NCBI RefSeq assembly: GCF_900110485.1
Contig: NZ_FODY01000026.1
Span: 1 to 64,000 of the forward strand
DNA from: Propionispora vibrioides
GTDB lineage: Bacteria > Bacillota > Negativicutes > Propionisporales > Propionisporaceae
Length of the DNA: 64,000 bases
Direction of reading: 5' to 3'
Both the position numbers and the translations under genes were made by a program. Below the pieces are notes generated by a model that saw nothing but the letters and a program-made list of their open reading frames with translations, had not been told where the DNA came from and searched no databases. Below are positions 8,441 through 17,412 of the stretch, piece by piece (position 1 is the stretch's first letter; each line of letters begins with the position of its first letter).

Positions 8441-9070
8441 TTAATATTGTAAAATATAGTATTTCCCATTCTCTTCATTTTGCCTAAAATAAGTTTTATC
8501 CCACATTTCAACAACTAATGTTGAATCTTTCTCCGTTTTATTGCAACGATATGTAATAATAACATTATTTTTTTCCCAAATATAATAATTCAAATTAGGA
8601 TCAAACTTGTTCTCACCATATATAAACTTTGATAAAGTCGTGTATTCGCCGTACATCTGTTTAAGTTTTAAGAAAACACTTGTATCCTTTTCCTGCACGT
8701 TTTGATTTTTTAACTTAATTGAAAATGTTACTGCAAATAATTTTTGATCCCATTCATCGCCTACACCAGAAAGATATACTGTCCAAAAATTATCGTAGTC
8801 TACTTGCGTATATTTATATTTTTCTATCTTTCCCTGTGCAATTTTACTTTTCTTAAATGGCAATTCCTTTAATATTTCATCAATTTTACTAGCAGAATTC
8901 TCACCAAACTTTAACTCTACTGTAGGCTGCGAAAGCTCCTCTTTACCAATCCCAGTAAATAATATTTTATATATTTCATTAGGCGAATATTGCGTATCGC
9001 GAGAATCTGCCGCAAATACAACTGAGGTTAGAGCAATTAATAGCAAGGTTAATATAAGAACTTTTTTCAT
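8441..9070 (-). CDS. Secreted protein of unknown function
   Basis: The start at 9070 is preceded by GGAGG seven bases upstream. Residues 1-21 are a Sec signal peptide (MKKVLILTLLLIALTSVVFA then AD), so the 209-residue product should be exported and cleaved. The mature part is rich in Lys, Tyr and Asp with alternating beta-type segments (YYIWEKNNVIITYRC). A single cysteine near the C-terminus argues against a disulfide. I recognise no family. The gene is alone and AT-rich compared with the neighbours. Confidence 0.65.
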   Translation of the reverse strand: MKKVLILTLLLIALTSVVFAADSRDTQYSPNEIYKILFTGIGKEELSQPTVELKFGENSASKIDEILKELPFKKSKIAQGKIEKYKYTQVDYDNFWTVYLSGVGDEWDQKLFAVTFSIKLKNQNVQEKDTSVFLKLKQMYGEYTTLSKFIYGENKFDPNLNYYIWEKNNVIITYRCNKTEKDSTLVVEMWDKTYFRQNEENGKYYILQY

Positions 9071-9194
9071 CCTGACCTCCATTTTATATAAGATTAATTA
9101 TTTATTAATTAATTTTGCAAGAGACAGTAATACCATTTCTGTGCAGCTAAAAAGAGATGAATAAATATCCCGTAAAACAGAATAATTCAATCCT

Positions 9195-9362
9195 TTATTC
9201 ACTATCCTGCCAACTAGTTACCACACCAGTTTCCAGATATAGATAGTTGCTGCCGTATACCCATTGTTCACGAACCATATCACTGTTTACCATCCGGTTT
9301 ATTCTTTCCGGCTTTCCATAAATCCGTACATCTATTCTTTGAAATTCATTTGCAATATAATT
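9195..9362 (-). pseudogene. Fragment of a small conserved protein (REQWVYG motif)
   Basis: An in-frame stretch reads IYGKPERINRMVNSDMV, then REQWVYGS, NYLYLETGVVTSWQDSE and a TAA stop. The REQWVYG...YLY.E.G...SWQD pattern resembles small beta-rich proteins of the SmpA/OmlA or DUF2845 kind, which begin with a G-x-P turn. The 5' end is replaced by the dispersed repeat at 9325-9420. Confidence 0.45.
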
Positions 9363-9420
9363 CTAATTTAGATTCTAAACAAGGAAACTCCTGCTAAAAT
9401 CTGTATTAATTTTACAAATA
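9325..9420. repeat. Dispersed ACTCCTGC repeat, copy at 9.3 kb
   Basis: The unit runs from CTTTGAAATTCATTTG through AGGAAACTCCTGCTAAAAT to TTTACAAAT. It aligns over about 95 bases with copies at 14623-14720 and 63760-63848, all in the same orientation. Confidence 0.7.
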
Positions 9421-9620
9421 TAATTATTTTATGACAGCAAGTCTCCGTCGCCTTATTGCTATCATTCTAACCTATTTTGTCAGTCTGACAATTTATGTAG
9501 AAAACAGTTGCGCATTTACGTTGTTACTATCCGTTCTAATTCTCGCGAGTTATTCTAACAATATATGGTAACTTCATGTATAATTATATTGTGGATTTTA
9601 ATGATAAGGGAGTTGTTACT

Positions 9621-9998
9621 TTGGGGTTTTTAGATTCTGTTCTTGGCAATGCGTCCGAAGTTGATATTAGTGCTATCCAAAATGATTACGCTAGAATTCT
9701 CGCCAATAACGAGAGAATTGAAAAAGCGTATCGACTCATTCGTGATATGTTCCTATTTACGGATAAGCGCCTGATTTTAGTGAATATACAAGGAATTACC
9801 GGCAAAAAGGTTGAGTATCATTCCATCCCCTACCGCGCCATAACCCATTTTAGTATTGAAACCGCCGGACATTTTGATCTGGATGCAGAACTCAAAATTT
9901 GGATTTCCGGTACAGATACTCCCATTGAAAAGAAATTCAATAAGAACCTTAACATTTATGAACTGCAAGGTGTACTTGCCTCCTATACATTGCGCTAA
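9621..9998 (+). CDS. Bacterial PH-domain protein (YvbH-like), copy 1
   Basis: I choose the TTG at 9621: AAGGGA lies nine bases upstream and the sequence then begins LGFLDSVLGNASEVD, the usual start of this family (about 125 aa). The upstream ATG frame covers the promoter. The protein is a single pleckstrin-homology-like beta-barrel domain (bPH, DUF1696 type), cytosolic, with no catalytic motif; the family function is unsettled. It is over 90% identical to the copy at 18290-18667, and the upstream 130 bases are also duplicated. A perfect hairpin (10033-10065) follows the stop codon. Confidence 0.75.
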   Translation: MGFLDSVLGNASEVDISAIQNDYARILANNERIEKAYRLIRDMFLFTDKRLILVNIQGITGKKVEYHSIPYRAITHFSIETAGHFDLDAELKIWISGTDTPIEKKFNKNLNIYELQGVLASYTLR

Positions 9999-10032
9999 CC
10001 TGCACTGTATTAGGTAAGTGTCATGAAACAGG

Positions 10033-10065
10033 AATGGAGGTGTCGCGGAACGCGACACCTCCATT
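10033..10065. repeat. GGAGGTGTCGC hairpin, copy A
   Basis: A perfect 15-bp stem (AATGGAGGTGTCGCG) with a GAA loop, just after the PH-domain gene. No long T-run follows, so its role as a terminator is uncertain. The rest of 9999-10217 shows no gene. Confidence 0.8.
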
Positions 10066-10217
10066 TAGGTTCATGGGGCAGCTTATTGTTTTATCCTGGC
10101 TTTTTCTTACCCTTTTAGCTCAACTTATCATTTTAATTTAACTCTTTTACCATTAAGAAACAAACAGATAGGGTGATTTTTCTTTGAAGAGCAGAAGAAC
10201 GTCCCCAATGCCCTTAG

Positions 10218-10733
10218 TCAGGGTAACTTATCCTCTTCGTCTTTTGGTGGATCAAGCGGTTTCATGGCAGGCTGCGGCATAACCGGAGAGGTTGCCTTTT
10301 CCTGTTCAAACATATGTAGACATTGTGCCATCGCCAGGCCAAATATCGTTGACGATATTACATTGGTTATACCTGTTTTCAAAGGTATAGGAGAGGTTCC
10401 TTCTACTTTATACAATGTCGTAATTCCGTCGACTGTGAACCATATCAGCAGGGAGAAAAACCAACTTTTTAAAAAAAGATTTTTGCTTTTTATTAAAGGA
10501 AGCAGGTATACGAATACAACCCCAATTACAGCTGTAAAGAATATTTGGCTTATAAAGGTGAAAATCGTCTCTGCGAAGGTATAGGGCGGTACGTGAGCCA
10601 GTACGACGATGCCTGTCCAGTCTACAAATCGGAGCGTAGTCAATCCCATGCTCCCCATCAGAAGATCAATGACATTGGCAAGAATTCCACTCACAATTCC
10701 CGCCAGAAATCCCCTTTTGAATCTATCATCCAT
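10218..10733 (-). CDS. Conserved membrane protein, 4 predicted spans
   Basis: The start at 10733 follows a strong AGGAGGG site; the frame continues upstream without support. The 171-residue product begins with a short polar stretch and has about four hydrophobic segments (GFLAGIVSGILANVIDLL, FISQIFFTAVIGVVFVYLL, WFFSLLIWFTVDGI, NVISSTIFGLAMAQ). The tail is polar and proline-rich (PQPAMKPLDPPKDEED). The layout resembles small YqhR-like Firmicute membrane proteins, but I cannot assign it. A similar PQPAMKP motif ends the unrelated DUF378 protein at 50.3 kb. Confidence 0.65.
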   Translation of the reverse strand: MDDRFKRGFLAGIVSGILANVIDLLMGSMGLTTLRFVDWTGIVVLAHVPPYTFAETIFTFISQIFFTAVIGVVFVYLLPLIKSKNLFLKSWFFSLLIWFTVDGITTLYKVEGTSPIPLKTGITNVISSTIFGLAMAQCLHMFEQEKATSPVMPQPAMKPLDPPKDEEDKLP

Positions 10734-10883
10734 AGCCTGTCCCTCCTTATTTCGACCTTTATAGTATAATATGGCACAAGACATATTATTCTTAATGATT
10801 GAGTTAAGGGGAAAAAAGAAGGACAAGGGAGATTGATCGTTAGGGAACAGACTCATTGTCCTAATCTGACTCCCAGGACTTTT

Positions 10884-10994
10884 TTATGCTTTTAACCTAC
10901 GGTAGACTGTAGTATTTTCTTCCAGCATCTCAATAAATTTAACCAGACTACTTACAACCAGTGCTTCTTTATGCCTGATAAGATACGTGTTAAC
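10884..10994 (-). pseudogene. Possible C-terminal fragment of a LysR-type regulator
   Basis: The minus frame reads VNTYLIRHKEALVVSSLVKF, then IEMLEENTTVYRRLKA and a stop. The Y.I..K.ALV.S...FI pattern is like the end of a LysR effector domain. It sits divergently next to an MFS exporter remnant, the same arrangement as the intact DHA2/LysR pair at 20.9-23.4 kb. Short, so the call is tentative. Confidence 0.4.
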
Positions 10995-11023
10995 CAGACT
11001 ATATTGTTCGGGAACTGAAAAAG

Positions 11024-11890
11024 ATGTTAGGTACCCTTTTTGCTCGTATCTTTCAATTGCCGATTGGACTTCTCACCTTATTAATCGCTGTTTCCGAGGG
11101 GCAGGCATGGGGCTGGGATTCAGTCCGGGTTTTGGGGCTATTGGTAACAACATTGCTAATGGGCGTTCTGTTTATAAACATAGAGCTGCAGAGCAATCAT
11201 CCACTATTCGATCTTACATTGCTTCATAATGGGGACTATGCCGCCGGACTGGGTATTACATTAAAATTATTGCATAGGTTACTTTGCTATTACATTCTTG
11301 TTGACTATTTACTTACAGGGAACTTTGCAATTAAGCCCGTTACAATCGGGATTGCTAATCATTCTCCTGTCAGTCCCCCAGCTAATTATGGGACCACTGG
11401 GAGGTATCCTCGCCGATCGCTTCGGAGCAGTTCGCATGATGTTAGCCGGCCTTATTCTGCTTACTTTGAGCCTATATACGCTAGGAAATCTCGGCATCTA
11501 CCTATCCGTCGTCTCCATCATTACGCCGCTGATTTTTATTTCCGTTGCCAACGGTATTGCCTTGCCATCCTTAGCCAAAACCGTTCTTTCGTCTGTTCCC
11601 CCAGAACATGCAGGAGCTGCTTTCGGAATGTTTTATACGATTTATAATGTAGGAAGGTCATTAAGCCAACCCTCAGCCATGGCCGTAATGCAGTTTACTA
11701 TATCATCAGATATAATATAATATCACACCTATTATCACAAACGTCAGGTATGCATGATCAGGCGCCCCGCCTTCTGCTTGTTAATTCCATAATAACACCT
11801 TCCGCTTTATCATTTTATTCTTTTGTTTAGCCTTACTGCTTACCATCACCATAATTCGTCGAAACAAAAACAAAAAGCCATGCACTAGAA
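11024..11890 (+). pseudogene. DHA2-family multidrug exporter, C-terminal half with frameshifts
   Basis: Two overlapping frames join into the second half of a 14-span EmrB/QacA-type exporter. The first (11024 to about 11290) carries SEGQAWGWDSVRVLGLL. The second (about 11298-11720) carries SPLQSGLLIILLSVPQL, GGILADRFGAVRMMLAG and GMFYTIYNVGRSLSQP. A third short piece near 11800-11885 gives the last helix, LFFCLALLLTITIIRRNKNK. At least two frame changes and loss of the N-terminal seven or so spans make it non-functional. It differs in sequence from the intact exporter at 20876-22240. Confidence 0.8.
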
Positions 11891-11937
11891 GCAAAATGGA
11901 ATGAACGATCTTTTTATACTGTATGGTTGAGTGTCAT

Positions 11938-11986
11938 GAATATGAGATGGAGGTGTCGCGAAACGCGACACCTCCATCTCATATTC
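11938..11986. repeat. GGAGGTGTCGC hairpin, copy B
   Basis: A perfect 23-bp stem (11938-11960 with 11964-11986) and an AAA loop: the longest of the family. It lies between the exporter relic and the 3' end of mdh. The flanks GTGTCATGAA and GGGGCAGCTTATT are shared with copy A. Confidence 0.85.
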
Positions 11987-12022
11987 CAGGGGCAGCTTAT
12001 TAGCCACGCCTTTCAACTCAAG

Positions 12023-12943
12023 CTATTTTAACATCTTATTGATTTGTTTCGAAGCCGCAGTACTTTGATTAAACAAAGCCTGTTCCTCTGCATTCAATTC
12101 CAAATCAACAATTCTTTCCATACCTGCCCTTCCCAAGATCACCGGGACAGCAGCACATACATCTGTATTTTTATATTCACCATCAAGATAGGTAATACAT
12201 GACAAAAGCTTTTTAGTGTCTTTTGCAATCGCTTCCGCCATCGTAGCAATTGCCGCCCCTGGAGCATACCATGCAGAAGTTCCCAAAAGCTGGGTCAAAA
12301 TCCCACCACCGTCTTTTGTTTTCGCGCAAACTTCTGAAATAACGCTTTTATCCAATAATTTGTTAACGGGAATGCCTTTATAAAAAGCAAAACGTGTCAA
12401 TGGAAGCATAAAATCTCCATGAACACCAATAACCATGCCATCGACATCATTATCATGACAACCAATTGCCCGACTTAAATAATAAACGAATCGACTGCTA
12501 TCGAGTACGCCGCTCATGCCAATGACCTTATTCCGGGGCAATCCCATGTGTTTTATTGTCAAATAGGTTAATGTATCGGCCGGATTCGATACAATAATAT
12601 ATATTGCTTCCGGAGAATATTCTGTACAAGAATTTACAACACCTTTCATAATTCCGGCATTGATTCCGATTAGTTCCTCTCGTTTCATTCCTGGTTTTCT
12701 GGCAATGCCAGAGGTAATAATAATGATATCTGAATTGCTTGTTTTCTTATAGTCATTGGTACAACCAACGATTCTTGTGTTCGATCCCATTATAGCTAAT
12801 TCTTGCATCATATCTGTAGATTTTCCTTCAGCAACGCCCTCTTTAACATCCAATAAAACAACATCGCTGGCTATATTTTTTAGCGCAATCACATTTGCTG
12901 CAGTAGCTCCAACATTGCCTGCACCAATAATAGAAATTTTCAT
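12023..12943 (-). CDS. mdh: NAD-dependent malate dehydrogenase
   Basis: The start at 12943 has AAGGAG upstream; the longer frame lacks one. The product (306 aa) is a full-length member of the lactate/malate dehydrogenase family, interconverting malate and oxaloacetate in the cytosol. The dinucleotide site is GAGNVG (8-12), with Asp32 favouring NAD. The specificity loop reads ARKPGMKREEL (Arg82, Arg88), the malate rather than lactate form, and the catalytic pair is Asp148 region and His175 in GVHGDF. It is monocistronic between two hairpin repeats. Assignment is firm at family level; malate specificity rests on the loop. Confidence 0.9.
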   Translation of the reverse strand: MKISIIGAGNVGATAANVIALKNIASDVVLLDVKEGVAEGKSTDMMQELAIMGSNTRIVGCTNDYKKTSNSDIIIITSGIARKPGMKREELIGINAGIMKGVVNSCTEYSPEAIYIIVSNPADTLTYLTIKHMGLPRNKVIGMSGVLDSSRFVYYLSRAIGCHDNDVDGMVIGVHGDFMLPLTRFAFYKGIPVNKLLDKSVISEVCAKTKDGGGILTQLLGTSAWYAPGAAIATMAEAIAKDTKKLLSCITYLDGEYKNTDVCAAVPVILGRAGMERIVDLELNAEEQALFNQSTAASKQINKMLK

Positions 12944-13131
12944 AATAATCGGCTCCTTCAAGCTAAGTGTGTTCAATCTTTTAATATATTAAATGATTTA
13001 CCCATAGTCTAACACCAGTATAGCAATAAGTAAAATACTATTATTTTATAAAAATAATAGTTATATACCTATATAATAATGAATAAAAATTCCATACTTA
13101 TTCTATTCCTCATAACTTCCTTTTCACAAAT
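12944..13131. other. AT-rich upstream region of mdh
   Basis: This stretch contains TATTATTTTATAAAAATAATA-like palindromic AT runs and must carry the mdh promoter. I see no clear -35/-10 pair and no coding frame. The remainder up to 13417 holds only two hairpins. Confidence 0.4.
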
Positions 13132-13171
13132 AAATGGAGGTGTCGCAAACCGCTTTGCGACACCTCCATTT
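13132..13171. repeat. GGAGGTGTCGC hairpin, copy C
   Basis: A perfect 18-bp stem (AAATGGAGGTGTCGCAAA) with a CCGC loop. The loop-side bases differ from copies A and B but remain paired. Confidence 0.8.
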
Positions 13172-13216
13172 CGGCTTTTGTAGTCTGTAACAAACAACTC
13201 AGTTACCTCTAATGGA

Positions 13217-13250
13217 AACTCCTGCATTAATGCAAGAGTTTTAATTTTTT
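13217..13250. terminator. Hairpin AACTCCTGCATTAATGCAAGAGTT with T-rich tail
   Basis: The stem has one mismatch and is followed by TTTTAATTTTTT on the plus strand. It is a compact version of the ACTCCTGC element and lies downstream of the WD40 gene (minus strand). The remaining 13251-13417 shows nothing. Confidence 0.45.
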
Positions 13251-13417
13251 ATCACAAGTTTTCCTTATTTGTGCCAGAATATCTTTTTTGCATCAATACG
13301 ATTTCTTTTATAAATTTCATATTCCTTGACACAAACAAGATAAATATGTTGGTAAAAACCATTCTTCACACACATCTTCATAAGTATTCCATAAGCCTTG
13401 CAGCCTATCCCAAAAAG

Positions 13418-14491
13418 CTATTCAGCATTTATAACCCAAACCTTAATGTTGTTTCCATCTGACCTACAGGCTATTATCTTCCCGTCATTTATTATACGTA
13501 CTTTTTGAATACCTCTATATTTTGAAGTGCTGGTAGATTTTAATGGTATTTCTTTTAATAAATTTCCAGAGATATCCCATATTTTAAGGCTTTGTCCAAA
13601 TGTCGCTATAGTTTTCCCATCAGGGGAAAAGCTTACTGAACCTATCCCATCACTATCCCCAACAACACTCCACACTAAGCGACCCGTGTCGACTTCCCAC
13701 AACTTTAAGTTATTTCCTGCCTTGTCTGGATAGTTGCCACTTCCAGCAACTATCCATTTGTTATCCGGTGAAAAAGCCAACTCATTCACATAGTTCCATT
13801 TATTGTTTTGCGAAAGCGTCCGTAGTTCATGACGATCGCCATCTTTATTTGTCCATAACTGGACTTTTCCAAAATCGTTTCCAGCGGCGACTAATTTATT
13901 ATCGTTAGAAAATGCAATTTGAAATGGCATTTTAGTAATACCTGACGTACGACCGTTATAATCTCCCTTATTTGTGTCCCAAAATGTTATATTGTCAAAA
14001 ACACCAGCATCGGCAAGATATTTTCCATCATAAGAAAACTTCTCCGCAAAACAGCCAGATGAGCTGTCTATTGAAAATGTTATCTTCCCTGTATCGGTTG
14101 ACCAAATCTTAATATGCCCATCGTAATCTCCAGTGACTATTAATTTGCTATCTTGTGAAAAAGCAGTGCTTAAAATTTCTTTTTTATGTCCTTGAATCGT
14201 GTGTGTACGTTGTTTGTTATCAATTTCCGTATAGGAAGTTAGATCTCTAAAGATTGATCCATTTGATAAATCCCAAACCTTCGCAATACGATCTTCTCCG
14301 CCACTTACTAAATATCTTCCATCTGAAGATATGTCAATTGAACGAATCAAAGCGGTATGTCCCGATAAATTATACTCTTGAATTGCCGCGTCTGCGTTTT
14401 GAGGTAAGCTAAGAAACATAACCATACAAATAATTGCCAAAAATGGTGTTAACGTAAATGACTCAAATTTTTCCCACAATACCTGATACAA
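13418..14491 (-). CDS. Exported or membrane-anchored WD40-repeat protein
   Basis: I favour the TTG at 14491, eight bases after AGGGGGAG, over the ATG at 14521. The N-terminus has one hydrophobic segment (FLAIICMVMFLSLPQ) ending in ADAA, which fits a signal peptide. About seven WD40 blades follow, for example SIDISSDGRYLVSGGEDRI, FSQDSKLIVTGDYDGHIKIW and VSFSPDGKTIATFGQSLKIW, enough for one closed beta-propeller. Such domains are protein-interaction scaffolds. No enzymatic domain is attached. The gene stands alone, with its promoter probably in the repeat-rich region before 14.7 kb. Confidence 0.8.
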   Translation of the reverse strand: MYQVLWEKFESFTLTPFLAIICMVMFLSLPQNADAAIQEYNLSGHTALIRSIDISSDGRYLVSGGEDRIAKVWDLSNGSIFRDLTSYTEIDNKQRTHTIQGHKKEILSTAFSQDSKLIVTGDYDGHIKIWSTDTGKITFSIDSSSGCFAEKFSYDGKYLADAGVFDNITFWDTNKGDYNGRTSGITKMPFQIAFSNDNKLVAAGNDFGKVQLWTNKDGDRHELRTLSQNNKWNYVNELAFSPDNKWIVAGSGNYPDKAGNNLKLWEVDTGRLVWSVVGDSDGIGSVSFSPDGKTIATFGQSLKIWDISGNLLKEIPLKSTSTSKYRGIQKVRIINDGKIIACRSDGNNIKVWVINAE

Positions 14492-14622
14492 TCGTATCAC
14501 TCCCCCTATAATATCGTACATTCCAACAACTCTCGTGAACAGTTCTTTAGAGCTTTATAACCAAATAAGATCTGTCATAATTGGCCCTAATTGATATCTG
14601 AAAACGGCTTCACTGAGTAACA

Positions 14623-14720
14623 TCCACGTGCATCTAATCTTTGAAATTCGTTTGGAATATAATACTATTTTAGATTCTAATAAGGAAACTCCTGCAAATG
14701 ATGTATGAATTTGACACAAT
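14623..14720. repeat. Dispersed ACTCCTGC repeat, copy at 14.6 kb
   Basis: CTTTGAAATTCGTTTGGAAT through AAGGAAACTCCTGC and ATGAATTTGACA matches the units at 9325-9420 and 63760-63848. It fills most of the gap between the WD40 and GNAT genes. Confidence 0.7.
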
Positions 14721-14732
14721 GATTAGATGCAG

Positions 14733-15254
14733 CTACCGAGGTCGCATTGGGAATATTTTTTCAATATCAATCACAAAAGAATATTTATCATCTTCCAGTA
14801 CACTTTGGGCCCCATACTTCTCCCATATTTTCCTAGATACTATATTATTTTCTCTAATTGTAGAACTTACATACTTCAATCCCTTTCTTCTGGCCAACTC
14901 GAGTATAAGCCGAAAAGCTTTACTGGCATATCCTTTATTCCAATATCTACTCCCTAGCCAATAACCAATTCGGGCAGTATGGTTGACCATATCCTGATGA
15001 CTTAACGCTATCATCCCTATCGCGTTTTTCTCAAGAACGATCGCAAATAAATTTGTACATCTCTCAACAGTCCATTTTTTATTGGTTTCCATAAAATTCT
15101 GTTTGGATATCTTAACAGAGTTATTCGAACCTAGAGCCTCAATCAAACAATCATCATGATTGAGAACCCAAACAAGTTGGTCAATATGTTTATCAACGGA
15201 TTCAAGAACTATGTTATCACTTTTATTGAGTACGCTATCGTTGATATTTTCCAT
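14733..15254 (-). CDS. GNAT-family N-acetyltransferase (RimJ/RimL type)
   Basis: The start at 15254 has GGAG upstream; upstream in-frame codons lack a site. The 173-residue protein has the GNAT core: a beta-strand pair around AIGMIALSHQ and ARIGYWLGSRYWNKGYASKA, where the latter is the acetyl-CoA pyrophosphate loop (R/Q-x-x-G-x-G/A form GYASKA), then LKYVSSTIRENNIVSRKIWEKYG typical of the RimJ/RimL branch. It would acetylate an amino group on a protein terminus or small molecule using acetyl-CoA. Divergent from the MarR gene, though 270 bases apart. Confidence 0.85.
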   Translation of the reverse strand: MENINDSVLNKSDNIVLESVDKHIDQLVWVLNHDDCLIEALGSNNSVKISKQNFMETNKKWTVERCTNLFAIVLEKNAIGMIALSHQDMVNHTARIGYWLGSRYWNKGYASKAFRLILELARRKGLKYVSSTIRENNIVSRKIWEKYGAQSVLEDDKYSFVIDIEKIFPMRPR

Positions 15255-15450
15255 AAATCCATCTCCATCACAATTCATCTTCAATTTTTCCATAAAAATG
15301 TGAACGCGAAAAACCTTTTATTGCATAACAGCTACCTTATTAAGGTACTTCAGTATATTGACAAACTCCTTCAAACCCAATCAACCGCCCCCCTGATTTA
15401 AAGAATTGAGGGACAACGGTAAGGATTCCGGAATAAAAAACACAAACCAA

Positions 15451-15479
15451 TTGCTATTATGCCTCGTATTGGCTATAAT
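15451..15479 (+). promoter_or_regulatory. Sigma-A promoter of the MarR operon
   Basis: TTGCTA (15451-15456) and TATAAT (15474-15479) are separated by exactly 17 bases, 46 bases before the MarR start. Confidence 0.75.
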
Positions 15480-15480
15480 A

Positions 15481-15496
15481 GTTAAGTAGTGTTAAC
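15481..15496. promoter_or_regulatory. Palindromic operator, probably for MarR
   Basis: GTTAA-N6-TTAAC lies immediately after the -10 box, where a bound dimer would block transcription. MarR dimers typically bind palindromes of this size and autoregulate. Confidence 0.55.
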
Positions 15497-15524
15497 TTTT
15501 TTTGTAGGGGAGGAAAAATTTTAA

Positions 15525-15965
15525 GTGGCATTGTCTGATCTATATATACAGCTTAGAAAGATATTAATTGAAATATCGCAAACTTATCGCGAAGCCAATT
15601 CGGAGCCTGAATTGCCGAATTTAACAATTAAGCAATATTATTATCTTGACAATATCTATCGGATAAATAATCCTACATATAGCGAGATAGCAGAAAAGCT
15701 TAAAGTGACCAAACCTGCTGTTACTTCCATTGTAAACAAACTAATAAAAATTGGCTATCTTGAAAGAGTACAATCAGCAACAGATCGTCGTGTTTATTAT
15801 ATTATGGTCAATAATAGAGGTAAAAAGTTGATTGAAATAAATGACGGCGCCACCGATGCTTATGCCAAATATGTTGAAGAGTGCCTTACAGAGGATGAAT
15901 TAAAAACGCATATCGATATATTGAGGAAAGTTATTGTGAATTACGAGTTCAAAAACAACAAGTGA
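15525..15965 (+). CDS. MarR-family transcriptional regulator
   Basis: A GTG start ten bases after GGGGAGG gives 146 residues. The winged helix is clear: TYSEIAEKLKVTKPAVTSIV as the helix-turn-helix, then LIKIGYLERVQSATDRRVYYI as the wing with the conserved DRR. It forms dimers and usually acts as a ligand-released repressor. It precedes the condensation-domain gene by 71 bases in the same direction and shares the promoter at 15451-15479. A palindrome right after that promoter is its likely autoregulatory site. Confidence 0.9.
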   Translation: MALSDLYIQLRKILIEISQTYREANSEPELPNLTIKQYYYLDNIYRINNPTYSEIAEKLKVTKPAVTSIVNKLIKIGYLERVQSATDRRVYYIMVNNRGKKLIEINDGATDAYAKYVEECLTEDELKTHIDILRKVIVNYEFKNNK

Positions 15966-16036
15966 GACATATTTATATTTTTTTATAAAAATAGTTAATT
16001 CAATTAAACTAACAATATAACTAGGAGGTCTTTGTC

Positions 16037-17326
16037 ATGAACAAAAAACCCGTATGTTTTCCGGTTGTTGCACAAGATGCGGTAAATTATCTAATTGGTA
16101 AATATCTTGCAGACAGTCAAATCCGTTGTGTCTTACGGCTTAATGGAAGAATTGATGAAACAATGCTGCAACAAGCTGTATGGTTATCCCTCGATGTTGA
16201 ACCAATTCTTAGGTGCCGCTTCATAGAAGATGGCAATTATCCTGTTTGGGAACTGCGAAAAGATCTTGATATTGCTGACTTGTTTTCTGTGGTTGAAACT
16301 AACAATATTGATGAAGAGTTGCAAAAATTCATTGACGCTCGTTATGACACTGATTGTCAAATAAAAGTACGCCTAATCAGGACAGAATCGGACACTGTTT
16401 GTATAAAAATTAATCATGCTTGCTCAGACGCAGCCGGACTTAAGCAATATTTAAACCTGCTGGCATCGATTTATAATCAGCTATGTAAAGGACTACAATA
16501 TGTTGTAGAACCAAGAACATCTAGTCGTGGACAAGATCAGATTTTTAATATTCAGCATATTGCTAACGCCGTAAACGAAATAATGAAAACCGGGACTGAT
16601 CCGGCTCAACCCACAGTGGCGTTTCCCTGTAAGTTACGCGAAGAGAACGAACGAACATTTGTAGCGAATAAAATTTATTCGGTTAATAATATAGCTGACT
16701 ATGCTAGGAACAACGATGCTACGGTGAATGACGTTCTGTTGACTGCATTCATTAGAGTTGTATCTAAAATAGCGAAAATACAGAACAAGACCATAGCTTT
16801 TAATTTTACGGTGGATTTGCGGAGATATTTACCTGATCGTACATCAAAAACGATTTGTAATCTTTCTGTAATACAGGATATTACGGTTAACCATGATCCT
16901 ACGGAATCATTCGATGAAACATTATCACGTCTCGTGATGGAAACAAAAAAAATAATGCGTAATTATCCCGGAATTAAAAGTGCATATTCATTAGAACTGG
17001 CACATGAAAAAATGAGCATTTTTAAAAATGTTGGTATGCGTTTTCAACAGCGTCAAAAATACTTTTCTTCCACCGGATTATGCATCCCGACCCTCTCGAA
17101 TGTCGGAATTATTGCCGACGAAACAACTAAGTTTGGATTATTAAAAATTGACGAATGTTATATGGTTGGGCCCGCCGTATTTTCACCTGGATTCGCAATT
17201 ATTGCTAGTACTTATGATAATACATTAACCCTTACCGTGAACTCGTTTCAGTCCACAATGCCAAAAGCGATGATAGAGCAATTCATGAACTCAATGTGCA
17301 ATGAACTTAGTAGTTTGTTCAAGTAG
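16037..17326 (+). CDS. Condensation-domain-like acyltransferase
   Basis: A 429-residue free-standing protein of the CoA-dependent acyltransferase superfamily (NRPS condensation, alcohol acetyltransferase and wax synthase relatives). The catalytic HxxxD motif appears as NHACSDAAG (His127, Asp131), and the second half has the DLRRYLPDR and SNVGII segments expected for the latch and floor of the V-shaped fold. There is no carrier-protein or adenylation domain, so it probably transfers an acyl group from CoA or a separate carrier to a small alcohol or amine. Strong AGGAGGT site. Co-transcription with MarR suggests ligand-responsive control. Confidence 0.75.
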   Translation: MNKKPVCFPVVAQDAVNYLIGKYLADSQIRCVLRLNGRIDETMLQQAVWLSLDVEPILRCRFIEDGNYPVWELRKDLDIADLFSVVETNNIDEELQKFIDARYDTDCQIKVRLIRTESDTVCIKINHACSDAAGLKQYLNLLASIYNQLCKGLQYVVEPRTSSRGQDQIFNIQHIANAVNEIMKTGTDPAQPTVAFPCKLREENERTFVANKIYSVNNIADYARNNDATVNDVLLTAFIRVVSKIAKIQNKTIAFNFTVDLRRYLPDRTSKTICNLSVIQDITVNHDPTESFDETLSRLVMETKKIMRNYPGIKSAYSLELAHEKMSIFKNVGMRFQQRQKYFSSTGLCIPTLSNVGIIADETTKFGLLKIDECYMVGPAVFSPGFAIIASTYDNTLTLTVNSFQSTMPKAMIEQFMNSMCNELSSLFK

Positions 17327-17412
17327 TTGGTAAATTGCCAATACCCTCGTCCCCATGACACACATACGATTTCTTAACTCCTATCTGAAATCCCGAGAGG
17401 TTTTTCATGATG

